64,000 nucleotides of DNA from Troglohyphantes excavatus (GCA_963932185.1 OZ010672.1:67693461-67757460), one strand, 5' to 3'. Numbered from the stretch's first letter, positions 31,263 through 47,310 are shown. The notes: generated from the sequence alone by a model not told the origin. Program-made: numbers and translations.

Positions 31263-33224
31263 TATCCCACTTAAATACTCATGTTGATTTCATTAAAAAT
31301 AAACAAAAAATTACAATAAATAAAGTCCTTCTAAACAGCCCAAAACGAACCTCCCCTGTATCCTTCATTCAGAAAATCAAACTCCAATGTTCATTCTATA
31401 ACAAAATCTAACTGAGAAAAGTAATTTTATAACGCTCGAGCGGTCAGAGCGCAATTGAAATTTTGGTCTATCATCCAATTAATTTGTTTATGCAAGCGGG
31501 ATAGTTGCAAATATTAGGGTTGCACACACATTTACCGGAGAGTTTCCTCATTAACTTTATGGTTATTTCCCGGGAAGATACAAATCAGTTGATACATATT
31601 CATGCGCATACGTTTGAGAAAGGCGCCGGGTAATGGTGTAATGGTATAGGATGTACCTCGTATGGTAATTCCAGAGGATTGCGCACAAAATATGAATAGT
31701 TGCTCTGATATTCGCTCTCGTGTAGACTTCATACATCTATAATGATTTAGTTCCGCATTACCTAACTGAACACTACAAAATGTCACGTTTGTAAAACTAT
31801 GAGATTGATTTATTAATAGTGATATTCAAAGATCTTTATATTTATATAAAGGTATTCTAATTTGAGTTGTTAATGGTAAAGTGTTAGTTAAACCTGTGGG
31901 AAGGTTTTAGTAAATAGTTGAAATATTTTGTATATTCTAACCCTGTTTCCATTTAGGGGTATCAATATTTTACATGCGCTCAATCAGAGAATTAATTCAA
32001 GCGTTTCACTCGACGTACTTAATACTAAATTTGTGATATTTTAACTAAAAAAATACTTTTTTTAAATACAAATTCTTGATAGTTAAAATACAAACTACTT
32101 ACACAATAGAAATATATTTTTTTATTTACAAAGAAATGTGTTACTTTTATTGTTAATATGAATTAGTAGGATTTGGTTACTATACATCACCAATTATTTT
32201 CAATTAGCCATAACTTGTTCACTATTTAAAACATACGCATGGAGTTTATGCTTTTAGGTCTACTGGGGCATTATTTATATCTAAGAGCTGTACAATATTC
32301 AACTTTCTAATATTAAATTGATTACGTCAATATTTTTATGAAATTTTATGTTTACTTCACTCTCCTGTCTGAGATTTTTTATTTTTTTTTTAAATACTTA
32401 GAATAAATAAGTACATCTTAGAAAAAGTACAATTTATTATAAATTTTTGACCTTCTTTTATCATATACAAAATTTGGAACTGTGGTGTATAATAAATTAT
32501 TAAAAACAAATTATTATATAAATCACGTTTTAACACTCAAAAAATCCACATACGAAAACCTCATTTTTGAAGATGCCATTATTATTTATTCCGAATAAAA
32601 ACTTACCCAGATTTACGGTAAAATTAGCAGATTATTTTACAAAAAAAAATATAGTACAATTGGCTTCTGTATGATTATAGTTCGAAACTAGTTTTTGAAA
32701 CAAGTGTTTAACCAAGAAAATATTATATGAATAGGGCTGCCATCTACATTTTTAACATATTATAATTAATTTTGATAGAAAAAAAATGGTTCATAGATAA
32801 TTCGCGTGTAAAATCCGAGCAAATATAATCATTATTACTTTAACAGGTAAATTTATAAATCCAGACACTCGAGCTTAGACGTGAAAATTTTAAGCCTTTT
32901 TCTATAATGTACACCTATCCCCTTTGAATAAAGAAATAAAGCGGGTAACCACCTTTATAGGACACCCAGTAAATGGAACGTGTCAAAAGAAGCGCATTTA
33001 ATAGTTGCTATTCGACAGTTTATTCTAGAGAATGAAATGCCTTTCATTCAACGCCGTTACTGCCCTTCGGAGAGACATTTTATGTCTAGTTCGAGAGAGT
33101 TATGGCTGCCGCAAGAAAAGGGCTACAACTAAAAATTCACTCGAATGGTTATTAAAAAGAAGAATCGATTATTTTAAACTCTCTGACGCTTCAGGTTTTA
33201 TAAGTTTGTGTAGATAAGTATTTC
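31263..33224. other. AT-rich stretch without recognisable genes
   Basis: About 2 kb. Short frames at 31532-31786 (minus) and 33032-33217 (plus) sit in slightly GC-richer patches but show no domain or splice context. Confidence 0.45.
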
Positions 33225-33535
33225 TTAAGAATGGGTTGAAATGACTAAAGATACGAACGCTATAGTGTGAAATAAACTATTTGGCGACTTTGGCGATAAG
33301 GTTTTAATAATTTGGCAACTAAAAAAAATCGTATTTGGTTTTTATGTTTTCGCTTCTGCAAACTTATAAAGGATAAGAATATTAAATACACTTCTTTAAC
33401 TATTAATACTCTTCTCTAACTATTAAATATTCTTGAAATGGTTAAATATACGAAACCCATAATCCAAAATAAACTATTTGGCGACTTTGGCGGTATTTGT
33501 TTACTAATTTGGCGAATTATGACTCTTGTATACTT
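33225..33535 (+). repeat. ~197-bp imperfect duplication, two copies
   Basis: AATAAACTATTTGGCGACTT begins at 33271 and again at 33468, with AAATGACTAAAGATACGAA/AAATGGTTAAATATACGAA before each and AATTTGGC after each. Moderately diverged. Confidence 0.75.
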
Positions 33536-34257
33536 TTGAATGAAGAAAGCAATATCATAATTTGTTTGTATATTTACACGTGTGTATGCTTATTGTTTTC
33601 CAGTTTAATTGTTCATCTGCTTATTAAATATTAAACAATAAGCCGGTCGTTTTAACTGTGATTTCTATGTCTAAAATTTTGCATGTTTAATACATTTGTA
33701 TGTTGCTCTTTGTATTTATTTACATGTGTTAGGTTGGCTTTATGTTAACAAACTTATGATTGTATGTATAAATATTTATATATTTAATTTTCAGATATTC
33801 ATATAATTTTGTTGTGCAATGCAGAATGTTATTGATTGTATGTTTAATGGATAGCAAATCGGGATATTGTATTTTCTTTAAGAGTTATAACTTGCCAAAT
33901 TATTAAATATATCGCCAAGGTGTCCAAAATCATTTAGATTATTTATAAATATAATATCTTGTATCATTTTAACGTATTTTCCCTCACCTCACATATCTTA
34001 AATAAAGTACCATTATAATAAATATATTTTACAAAAACTAAATTTAACACTAATACTACAATATACAATAATAAAACAGCCTGCCCTTGGATTTCAAAAC
34101 ACCTACTTCTTCTGAGTATAAAAGGCAGAAAATGTATATATAAGTACTATTCATTTTCATGATGTGCACCTAAAGCTCAAATTTGTAATATTCAACTTAG
34201 TTGAATATATTATTTTAACAACTTTTGAAATATTGCATAAAGAAGTATATTGTAAAA
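33536..34257. other. AT-rich stretch without recognisable genes
   Basis: No feature recognised; the short minus frame 34157-34345 overlaps the tRNA-like segment below. Confidence 0.45.
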
Positions 34258-34261
34258 GATA

Positions 34262-34358
34262 TTCCCCCAGGATTCTTGAGCAAGTCTGTACTTTAATCAG
34301 TAACTGCAAGACTTTGGAACAATAGGTTGTGGATTGAAGTCCCAACGGGGGCCATTCA
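34262..34358 (+). other. tRNA-like segment, probable SINE head
   Basis: GGTTGTGGATTGAAGTCCCA resembles a degenerate Pol III B box with acceptor-like GGGGGCC after it, followed by a T-rich tract. No convincing A box. It lies immediately before a family B copy, as the tRNA-like pieces at 11405 and 55862 also do. Confidence 0.25.
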
Positions 34359-34384
34359 TTTTTTTATTTTTATTTCCAATACAC

Positions 34385-34983
34385 ATAGTAAATAAAAGTG
34401 CTTAAAATGAGTACATGAACGTACTTGTTTTGTTTTTTAAGTACAATTGCATCGTAAATGAGCGATGACGTACTCAAATTTAAGCAATTATACATTCGCA
34501 AAAATTAACAGTGTGATTTAATATTGCTAATCTCAGCTTCTGTTCAAGCCATCTTGACAAAGCGACCAGCCAAACATTAAATATTTGTACAGAAGATGGT
34601 TTTCCACATTATTTGATGTCGATTGCTTAAATGGAAACTAAGTTAGTACAATTCAATTATCGTACTTTCATTTTTTTTTTGTCATAAATTTGTAACATTA
34701 CTTCTGTTTATAACTTCTTCGCGTCGTTTCGGTAGCCGAACGGTTAAGATTGTGGTCTGCGTAGCTGCGGACATGGGTTCGATTCCCAGTACGTGTAAGT
34801 TGTAATTGTCAGTATTTATTGAAAGTGGTTTATGAAGGAAGCCTCTGTAGGCAAGCTACTGCGCTTTAAGTACATGTCTTTTTCAAAAAGGAAACTTATG
34901 TATTCGGTGCAATGATAAGCATCGAATGTAATAAAAAATAAGTACATTTTACTTAGTTTTGAGTTCTTATTTTTAACAATGTA
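34385..34983 (+). mobile_element. Family B element, copy 3
   Basis: Left end AGTGCTTAAAATGAGTACAT, sub-terminal GAGCGATGACGTACTCAAAT, and central tRNA-like part about 34727-34798 with GGTAGCCGAACGGTTAAG (A box) and ATGGGTTCGATTCCC (an excellent B box). Right end GAGTTCTTATTTTTAACAATG. Best-preserved tRNA-like core of the four copies. Confidence 0.78.
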
Positions 34984-36590
34984 TATGCTTTAATTGGTTT
35001 CCTAGCAACACAGTCCCAAACAGCTAGTTCAAAATCATTTATTCAATATTATATTAATAAAAATGTTCATAAAAACGACATTTTGTTTATAGTAAAGAAC
35101 ATGCCAATATCCATCGTATTCAAAGCAACCAAATCTTTACCACAAACTAATTCCCAACTATAATCAAAACAGCATGAAAAAAAGCCATCGATATAAATCA
35201 GATCTCCCACAAACAAAGCTCCTTACTCTCATAAGTAAAGTAAATAATCCTCTAGAATAAGCAGGTCTCGAATGAGCAGGCCCACAATAATCGGGTTAGC
35301 ACTGAATGAATGCTCGCGTACGCTTCGCTTGTTATGCAACTAGAAATGAATGGACTTGATGCGAAATAACTTGTGCTGCCCCTACTTTTGACGGTTGCTT
35401 TGTTGCTAAAGTAGCTTCAAGCTTCGGTGATAGAATGTCCAGTGGTCTTGCCAGTGTGGTTTTATATCTGTATCTTTTCACGTATTCTTCTCATGCGTTT
35501 AGTCGAAAAGTAAATTTCGTGAAGGATTAATTCATGTTTTATGTTGAAGTATGATTTGGGGTGAATGCTGTTTCGAATAAGTTTGATTTATTATGTTGTT
35601 TTTGATGGTTTGAATAGTTTATGTTTAACAAGGCAGAAAATAATAAAACATGGATTTTTTTTTTCATTAATTCGTAAAACTTTTCAAAAGTCATTCAAAT
35701 TAATTTCATATTTAATAGAATGCATTTTAAATATAATTTAATATTATTCTGAATAAATTAATTGGGTTTCGTTTAAAACAAAAATGATATGATGAAATTT
35801 AATGAAAACAAGTTTGTTTCGCATCATAAGAGGGAATGTCAGGATATTTTAAATTAGTAATAATTTATTAATATTTTCGAGAACATTTTTAACTCGTATA
35901 TAAATTCTTAATTTTCCTATAACGTTCGTTGTTAAGTAATAGATCATACGAATAGCTAAATCTAAAAAGGGGGCATGTGTCATTTTTTTCAATTTTTATG
36001 TTTTGATGGATTTATATAATAGATACACCAACGCGTCTTTTTATGGTAAATAGTCATCCCCTATGCGCAAAATTCCATCCTATACAATAAAATGTACACA
36101 CTGCATTAATGGTATTATCTTGCGAATCTTCCTACTAAGAAAACCTGATGTACCACTGAAAATACCCCAAAGCTAGCTTCATCGACAAAACTTCCAATAA
36201 CCAAAGAAAAAATGAACTTGAATAAAACAAAAAAAATACATCCCAATGGAGTATAAGGATTTTTAGGATCAATTTTTAGTGCAATAAAACCATTAATTCA
36301 TTAAAAAGGTACCCGGAATAGGAGTACTTTTGATGCCTGTCTAATACACAGTTTGTATACAAAGCTTAATAAAGTTTGTTTTATTATGCATATATTTGTT
36401 TATTTATGTGAATTGCTGAAATTTTTCGTTGAGGAATCGGGGTCTCGAAGATGTTTAACGGTAAAAATGGGGTCATGTCCGTATCAAGACTCAACTCGCA
36501 CGTGCATTTTCTTAAGCAAGTAACATTTAAAATCCTCATGATTTCATTAAACGTATTCTACAGACACTACAGTTAATATTTTTACTAAAA
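34984..36590. other. Unique sequence, GC-richer at 35240-35480
   Basis: No frame above background. The block 35270-35450 (GCTCGCGTACGCTTCGCTTG) stands out from its AT-rich flanks and might be regulatory or an exon fragment, but nothing identifies it. Confidence 0.4.
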
Positions 36591-36900
36591 ACGTAGAAAC
36601 GTAGAAACCTATTGGAGAAGACATATATTTTTTGCCTCTCCTGAAATCTTAAAGAAATGAGACATGACCCATTTTTAGATTTAGAGATTCATATTTAGAA
36701 GCAAATATAATATTAAAAATTAACTTTCTTGATTACTTTATTTGCCCACACACACTACAATTACTTTTTTTTACAAAAAACATTCTATTAGATGACATAT
36801 ATTTTTTGCCTCTCCTGAAATCTTAAAGAAATGAGACATGATTCTTTTTAAGAGTTAGTGATTCTTATTTAGATACAAATATAATATTAAAAAATAAGTT
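36590..36900 (+). repeat. 174-bp imperfect duplication, two copies
   Basis: ACATATATTTTTTGCCTCTC plus CTGAAATCTTAAAGAAATGA occurs at 36621 and 36795, extended on both sides by AAATATAATATTAAAAA-type similarity. Confidence 0.85.
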
Positions 36901-37051
36901 TTTTTGCGTACTTGATTTGTATCTTTGAACATCATCAGCGTCAATATATTTGCAATTACATAATTTAGTTTGCAAGCAATTTAGTAACAAAATATTCAAA
37001 TGAAATTCAAAATGTAACAAATTTATAATTAATTAAGAATGTGTTATAGTT

Positions 37052-37165
37052 GTTTGGTTGAATTAACGTCGCATTGGAGCTACACAATGGGATATAGGTG
37101 ACAAATTTGCCTCGTAATTTTAATCATGGTCAGATGCCGAGAACAGAAACTAAAAGCTGACTCCC
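37052..37165 (-). mobile_element. Diverged, internally deleted SINE-1 fragment
   Basis: GTTTGGTTGAATTAACGTCG through GAGCTACACAATGGG is the SINE-1 3' end on the minus strand. ATGGTCAGATGCCGAG then appears sooner than in intact copies, showing a deletion. Confidence 0.75.
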
Positions 37166-38764
37166 CAAATTCCTAACTAGGCGTTTGTAACATGAGGGCT
37201 CGTTAAAATAAAATATTTCAGGTAGTATTTCTTTGTAGTTTTGAATGATTTAAAAGGTCCAAATTAACCAAGCAATCCATAACAAAAATCTCTGTCTCTC
37301 AAGTGATAAACATTTCCACAAAGACACACATTGTATTTTACTTATATGTAATACACTACAATGAAAATATTTCAATAGATTTGAAATATTCCACTTTTAT
37401 TTTTACACCTACGTGAATAGCATACATTTAAAATAAATCTCCGTGTCAGATAAATTAATGTTTCTATATTCCAAGCTTTGCATTGTATACCCAGAAAATA
37501 TTACTCTTGTCATACCTTAACAATACCTTAAAAGCAAGCTTGAATCGAATGCATCGGAACAGAGATCAGAAATGAATAAAAAATATCTCAAGACACGCCC
37601 AACAGAATCCAACTGAACATTTTCGTTTTTTTATTTTCTCTCTCTTAGATATTTCTATTTTTTCCCGGTATCCCATTATACAGCCTTAGAACTAAAGGAT
37701 ATGAACTGCGTGCGTATATTTTTATAACTTTCACGTAGCTCGCACAACCGTTCACACTTTTGTAGTTTTACTGCGAGGATATATATATAAATTCGAGATT
37801 GGAAAGATTTTGGAAACATATCGTTTCCTCTTTCGCGAGCGGGGATGCTTTTTTTGTTGCGGATATCAGAAATCAGAAATTCAAACAGAGCTATGTTTCT
37901 GAATTGGAAGTTTTGGAAAAGTATCAACGCTTTATTCATTGGGAGAATGACAGAAAACTATTTATAAGTTGAATGACGTATGATGTTGGTTTGGAATTTC
38001 CACTCTATAGTAGAATTTTATGTTTTGATATTTTTTTTTTGGAAATACAATTTCAATTATCTAACCTAGAATTGTCATTAAGTTTACCATTTACTGTTAA
38101 AATTTTCCATTTATTAAAGAAAATATTTTGGTATTTTTTTACGGGAAACCAAAAAGAATTATCCCCGTTTTCATTAAATTAGACACACTGTAAAAAATAG
38201 TTACTCAAAGTTTTCGATAGCGTTGTTAATATGCTCCGATTCAATATTTTATAAATAATAACAAAATAATTTATTAAAAATGACAAAATATTTCGGTTTT
38301 GCAGAAACGCTTTGGGAAGCTAACGAAATTATTTCTTCATTTTCGACGAAAAAGTTAATCAAAGAATTTTCGTAGAAATTTTTTTAACCTGATTAAACAT
38401 TTTCAATAGTCCATAAAGAAAATGGCGGATCCAAGAATACCCGTATTTGCTATATTAATGTAAATTAATCTTATGAAGATCGGGGTCTCAAATCTCGAAT
38501 GGAAAAAAAAATATTCCTATAAAACATAAAACCCTAAAACAATGCTCTCAATAACCTACTTTGATACAGCGCAAAGGAAAATAAAACTATGCAACATAGC
38601 AAAAACGCGTGCGATATTTTTTTTTTAAAAATTGTTAATACTAGCATTATGGTATATATCCGATATGCCGAGAAATTATGAAAATTCCGTCAACAAAAGC
38701 GCAAACTCGTCAGTCAGACAAGTGCAAGTCATATTCGCACTTGTCTAAATAATTTACTTAGCAT
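37166..38764. other. AT-rich stretch without recognisable genes
   Basis: Short frames at 37676-37939 (minus) and 37973-38182 (plus) lack any recognisable domain. No transposon ends found. Confidence 0.45.
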
Positions 38765-40315
38765 TGAATATAAACTTAAAAGTTTGAGCAACAAATCCTT
38801 ATTATGGACGTAATATCACGTCCATGGATTTACCGTTCCACCAGCAAAGCACCCAATTTTAATTTATAAAAATACTCCGTTTTACAATATTTTTTTTAGA
38901 TTTGAAGTATAACCTACAAGCTATCTGTTTACGACTAATTAAAAAATTAAATTAGTATATATAGGAAAAATTAATTAAACTCCCAATCAGTGAAAACAAA
39001 TTTACAATTGCAAAAATCGCATCGCTTGAACGTCAGTGAGTTCTTTATCAGTTTTAAGGTATAAGAGATAAAATAACGGTAATAATGATTTTATGTTTAA
39101 ATCTCAATATTTCACGTCCATGGATTTATCGTTTCATCAGCACAGCAATGCACCCAATTTTAAATTTATAAAAATACTCCGTTTTACAATATTTTTTTAG
39201 ATTTTAGGTATAACCTACAAGCTATCTTTTTACGACTAATAAAAAATATATATAAAATAGGATATACAAGACAAATTAATTAAACTTCCAATCAGTGAAA
39301 ACAAATTTACAATTGCAAAAATCGCATCGGTTAAACGTCAGTGAGTTCTTTACCAGTTTAAAGGTCTAAGGGATAAAATCACGCTAAAATTGATTTTATG
39401 TTTAAATCTCAATATTTCACGTCCATGGAATTATCGTTTCACCAGCAATGCATCCACTTTTTAATTAATAAAAATACTCCGTTTTAATAATTTTTTTAGA
39501 TTTGAAGTATAACCTAAAAGCTATTTTTGAACAATTAATTAAAATATATATATATATATAAAATAGTATATACACGAAAATTTAATTAAACTTCCTCACA
39601 GTGAAAACAAATTTACAATTGCAAAAATCGCATCGCTTGATCGGCAGTGAATTTTTACCAGTTTTAAAATCTAGGAGATAAATCACGGACAAATTGATTT
39701 TATATTTAAATCATCAATATTTCACGTTCATGGATTTATCGTTTCCCCAACAATGCACCCAATTTTTTATTTTTAAAAATACTTCGTTTTACAATATTAT
39801 TTTTAGATTTGAAGTATAACCTAAAAGCTATCTTAGTACAATTAATTAAAAAATTAAAATAATACAAAATAGTATTTACAGGAAAAATTAATTAAAATCC
39901 CAATCAGTGAAAACAAATTTACAATTGCAAAAATCGCAACGTCAGTGAGTTCTTTACCAGTTTTAATGCCTAGGAGATATAATCACGGTAAAATTGATTT
40001 TATGTTTAAATCATCAATATTTCAAGTCCATGGATTTATCGTTGCGCCAGCAATGCACCCAATTTTTAATTTATAAAAATACTCCGTTTTACAATATTTT
40101 TTGGAGATTTGAAGTATAACCTACAAGCTATCTTTTTACGATTAATTAAAAAATTAAAATAGTATATACAAGGAAAATTAATTAAAATCATAATCAGTGA
40201 AAACAAATTTACAATTTCAAAAATCGCATCGCTTGAACGTCAGTGAGAGTTTTAATGCCTAGGAGATAAAATCGCGGTAAAATTGATTTTATGTTTGAAT
40301 CATCAATATTACCAT
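38765..40315 (+). repeat. ~300-bp satellite, five copies
   Basis: TCCATGGATTTA-type words start at 38821, 39117, 39422, about 39728 and 40027 (periods 296-306). Each unit has CAAATTTACAATTGCAAAAA, TCGCATCGCTTGAACGTCAG and ATAAAAATACTCCGTTTTAC. Deletions and A/T-run length differences are frequent, so this array is older than the 297-bp array at 41.4 kb. Confidence 0.93.
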
Positions 40316-41445
40316 AATTGCGTATTTAAAATTGCTCTCAAAAAGAACATTTTTATGCTTGGAGCAAGAATCCTTAAAGTCCTAAGATTTTACACCCAGT
40401 TTATTATCACCCAGACCCGAAATTGACTTTTCTCATTAGGATGGCAATTTTAGTGCCCAAACTTCTCCACTCATCCAGAAGTATCTAAACAACATCAAGA
40501 AAACGCGAATTCAGAGTTAAACCTCATTATATACCTCCCAACCAAACACCAACCTCCTGAAGAGTCAAACCCCAAATTGCAACTCCTCAAGTTTCACTCC
40601 CCCCTCCCAACTTTAAGGCAACACAATGGGCTTCGGCTATAAACGAAAGTGGTTCTCTACATTTAGTCATTAATTCCTAATGTTACACGTTCACGCATTA
40701 ATACCTTCTCAGAATTACTTAATGTGGGGGTTTATTCGTTTCTGGTTGGGGAAATAGCGTGAGCGCGAATTCCCTGGAGCTCTAGTTCCAGCTCTAGTAC
40801 CGAGCTCTAGTTTAAGAATTTATCTTCGTCAAATCTTTGGGAATAAGCATACTCGGGATCACGAAACTGTACCGGTGGCCAAGTATGCTGATTAGCCGGC
40901 ACGCAATATCCCGCCTTTATGTCTTACGCGGAAAGGTCTTTTCCTTGCTTGTCTAATTAAAAGGCCTTTTTGCTGGGGGGAAAACTGTTTGCACTGGTTG
41001 AGGGATGGTAGAAAAAAAGGAAAGCTTTTGCTGGGAAGGTGGGTAGAAGAGGGAAGCGTTTGCTGGGAACATGGGTAGAGTCATTGAGTGCAGGGTAGGA
41101 GTTTTTCCGTTAGTTGGACATGATTGGAAATCGGTTTTTGCTTTGTTCGGATTTGGCTGCTGCTAATTGCCGCGGTGCATGAAAGGGGGTATAGAAATTA
41201 AGATCTAATCGGCTTTCAAAGATCTTCAATGTTTCTGACTTCTGGTAAAGTGACGTCTGAACTACTTCGTTTTATTGCAATTCTCATGCAGACATAATTG
41301 ATACTTACAATATGAAATAGTAATTGCTATCAATATGTTGATTTACATATTTCTTAATATTACAACAATATGATTACCTTTTAATTAATTCAAAATATTA
41401 AAAAAATTGAAAAAATATATATTATGGGGGAAAGAGCATTCATAA
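40316..41445. other. Mixed-composition unique block, no gene recognised
   Basis: The block at about 40420-41230 has clearly higher GC and non-repetitive sequence, with a small internal repeat of GAGCTCTAGTT/CAGCTCTAGTA at 40780-40812. No long frame is present, so if functional it would be regulatory or structural rather than coding. Confidence 0.4.
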
Positions 41446-41450
41446 AACAA

Positions 41451-42345
41451 GATAATTTTTTTCTATATATTTATATGCTCCAGTTATTTGTTTAATTCCA
41501 TATTATTTTTTATACTGCTTTCTATTATTTATATGCTATTCTATAAAGTATCGTTCTACAAAGAGTTATTTTTTAAATTAGTTTATTTATTTTGGAAAGA
41601 AAATAAACACCACTATATCACAAATGTATACTTCATGAAAATGTCACGATAGCAATTTATAGTGTATGTTGCTTTAATATTTATATTATAGCTATTGTTA
41701 ATTTAAAACGTACATAATCGCTATTGTTAATTTAAAGTTTATATAAGATAATTTTTTTCTATATATTTATATGCTCCAGTTATTTGTTTAATTCCATATT
41801 ATTTTTTTATACTGCTTTCTATTATTTATATGCTATTCTATAAAGTATCGTTCTACAAAGAGTTATTTTTTTAATTAGTTTATTTATTTTGGAAAGAAAA
41901 TAAACACCACTATATCACAAATGTATACTTCATGAAAATGTCACGATAGCAATTTATAGTGTATGTTGCTTTAATATTTATATTATAGCTATTGTTAATT
42001 TAAAACGTACATAATCGCTATTGTTAATTTAAAGTTTATATAAGATAATTTTTTTCTATATATTTATATGCTCCAGTTATTTGTTTAATTCCATATTATT
42101 TTTTATACTGCTTTCTATTATTTATATGCTATTCTATAAAGTATCGTTCTACAAAGAGTTATTTTTTAAATTAGTTTATTTATTTTGGAAAGAAAATGAA
42201 CACCACTATATCACAAATGTATACTTCATGAAAATGTCACGATAGCAATTTATAGTGTATGTTGCTTTAATATTTATATTATAGCTATTGTTAATTTAAA
42301 ACGTACATAATCGCTATTGTTAATTTAAATTGTATATAATCGTTA
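41451..42345 (+). repeat. 297-bp satellite, three near-identical copies
   Basis: GATAATTTTTTTCTATATAT starts units at 41451, 41747 and 42044. Units differ at only a few positions (T-run length, one A/G in AAAATAAACACC). Each has ATATGCTCCAGTTATTTG and CATGAAAATGTCACGATAGC. Very recent duplication, or assembly-sensitive. Confidence 0.96.
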
Positions 42346-45433
<3,088 letters not shown>

Positions 45434-46025
45434 CGGAGTGATTAAAAAACTATCCCGACTTCTCACTTTCTCCCGAAAAAAGCTGTATCTCCGCAAACAA
45501 ACAATTTGAAGCGTCATTCTACATGTTAAAGATAATATTCTGAGATTTAATTTGTTTGGGTGGCAAAGAGAATGAAAATTTCGCCAAAAGAATGAAAATG
45601 TCGCCAAAAGAATGAAAATGTCGCCAAAAGAATGAAAATGTCGCCAAAAGAATGAAAGTGTCGCCAAAAGAATTCCTTCATTTTTAATACAGTTGAGTTT
45701 TTTTTGTTTATTATGCGTTGCGACAACAAACGCAAAACAGAAGGCGTTCATTATTATTGAAGTTGCTAAAAGTGAATCGATTAAGACTGTTCAAATGTTC
45801 AGCATTAAGTTCATTAAGTTCAAATGTTCAGCAAAAAGAGTGTATGTGCTAAGACAAAAGTTCTAATCAAAATTGTGACGAAGAACGCTTCTAGCGACAT
45901 CTCTTGCCAAACAAAAGAAACTTCATAACGTCCCCTTTACAATAATTTGTGGACTGGCGCTTTAAGTTGTTTTGTTGTGGAAATTTAGCATTTCAGCTTT
46001 GGGATATTATTTTTTAATCACCCTG
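45434..46025. mobile_element. 592-bp TIR element containing a 20-bp minisatellite
   Basis: Left end CGGAGTGATTAAAAAACTAT and the reverse complement of the right end, CAGGGTGATTAAAAAATAAT, form the TIR. TA precedes the left end, but no TA follows the right. Near 45565-45680 about six units of GCCAAAAGAATGAAAATGTC are arrayed. The 133- and 62-codon minus frames here (45350-45751, 45547-45735) are created by that array. Confidence 0.72.
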
Positions 46026-46121
46026 TCTCATAAGCAACTGGTATTCTTAGTAAATGTGAAAGAAAATAGTAAACTGTTTAACCCGAAATAAAAATGTTTC
46101 GCGTGGTTTAGGAATTAGTTA

Positions 46122-46456
46122 GGGCCTCCAGTGACCCAGTGGATAAAGGCGTTCAACTAGTAATCAGAGGATTGCTGGTTCGAATCCGTGCGATGGACTC
46201 GACAAAGAAAAGTAAAAAAAAGTAGTGATCTTGCGTTCGGACGATTGTCAGCTTCGCTACAAAAATACTAGAAAGTCGTTCAGAACATCCAACAAATTGG
46301 AGTGTGTACGGGACAGGTGCACGATAAATCTGATCGGGGTCCAATGTCCTGACGCCTATTGAAGTTTCGTCGGGTGCCAGTTCAGGTGTTATCCTCGTCA
46401 TCTGACCATGGTTTAAAAATACGAGGCATCGTTTCCGGGTCTTTCCTTCAAAATAG
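46122..46456 (+). mobile_element. SINE-1 copy in cluster (unit 1), 3'-truncated
   Basis: The head AGGGCCTCCAGTGACCCAGT and TGCTGGTTCGAATCC (strong B box) lead through the body to GGGTCTTTCCTTCAAAATAG, where the head of the next SINE begins. The terminal ~70 bp are missing, replaced by the next copy, so this copy was interrupted or fused. Confidence 0.88.
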
Positions 46457-46801
46457 GAGGCCTTCGTGGCCGAGCGGTTAAAGGCGTCAACCGAGGATTC
46501 CTGGTCCGATCCTAGGCGATGGACTTGATAAAGAAAAGTAAAAAAGTAGTGATATTGTGATCGGAAGGTTGCCAACTTCGCTACAAAATACTAGAAAAGT
46601 CTTCCAGAACATCCGCAAAAATTAACTGCGTGTATACGGGACTGGTGCATGATAAATCTGATCGGGGTCCAAAGTCCCGACGTCTATTGAAGGCGTTGGG
46701 TGCCAGTTCAGGTGTTTCCTCGTCATCTAACCATGGTTCTAAAATAACGAGGTGCATGTATGAATGTGTGTGTGAATGTGTATGTGTTCCCGGGTATTTC
46801 C
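46457..46801 (+). mobile_element. SINE-1 copy in cluster (unit 2), 3'-truncated
   Basis: The head AGGCCTTCGTGGCCGAGCGG and body run to TGTTCCCGGGTATTTCC, then the next head starts. It includes the GAATGTGTGTGTGAATGTGT segment absent from unit 1, marking a second SINE-1 subtype. The frame 46630-46899 is a by-product. Confidence 0.88.
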
Positions 46802-46802
46802 G

Positions 46803-47238
46803 AGGCCTCCGTGGCCGAGCGGTTAAGGCGTTCTGCTGCTATTCCAAAGATTGGTGGTTCGAACCCACGCGATGGCGCGAACCCACGCGATGGACTTGAC
46901 AAAGAAAAGTAAAAAGTAGTGATCTTGTGATCGGAGGGTTGCCAACTTCGCTACAAAATACCAGAAAAGTCGTCCAGAACATCCGCAAAAATTAACGGGC
47001 TGTATACGGGACTGGTGCACGATAAATCTGATCGGGGTCCAAAGTCCCGACGTCTATAATTGAAGGCGTTGGGTGCCAGTTCAGGTGTTTCCTCGTCATC
47101 TAACCATGGTTCTAAAATAACGAGGTGCATGTATGAATGTGTATGTGTTCCCGGGTATTTCCTTCGAGATATTCCCCGAACCGTCGCCAATTTCCCACTG
47201 TACAGCTCTAGTGCGACGTTATTTAACAAAACCAAACC
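46803..47238 (+). mobile_element. SINE-1 copy in cluster (unit 3), full-length
   Basis: AGGCCTCCGTGGCCGAGCGG to AACAAAACCAAACC. The A box (TGGCCGAGCGG) and B box (GGTTCGAACCC) are both intact, and a 15-bp stretch GCGAACCCACGCGATG is duplicated right after the B box. The best Pol III promoter among the SINE-1 copies. Confidence 0.92.
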
Positions 47239-47310
47239 TCCGAGATAGGCCCCGAACCGTTGATAATAGCGCATTGTGCAGCTCTAGTGCGACGTTGATT
47301 AACCAAAACC
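47239..47310 (+). mobile_element. SINE-1 tail duplicate following unit 3
   Basis: A second copy of the SINE 3' end (CGAGATAGGCCCCGAACCGT to GATTAACCAAAACCAG) sits directly after a full SINE. The same arrangement occurs at 47913-48003, and both are followed by a similar AAAAGAAAAATGCC/AAAGGGAAAATGCC. Confidence 0.8.

Noticed and set aside
34727..34798. Functional tRNA gene in family B copy 3
   Set aside because: A and B boxes are good, but no acceptor-stem pairing is evident, and the same segment recurs inside other mobile copies.
46803..46880. tRNA-Ser/Leu gene
   Set aside because: tRNA-like head without a proper variable arm, continuous with SINE-1 body and present in many copies.
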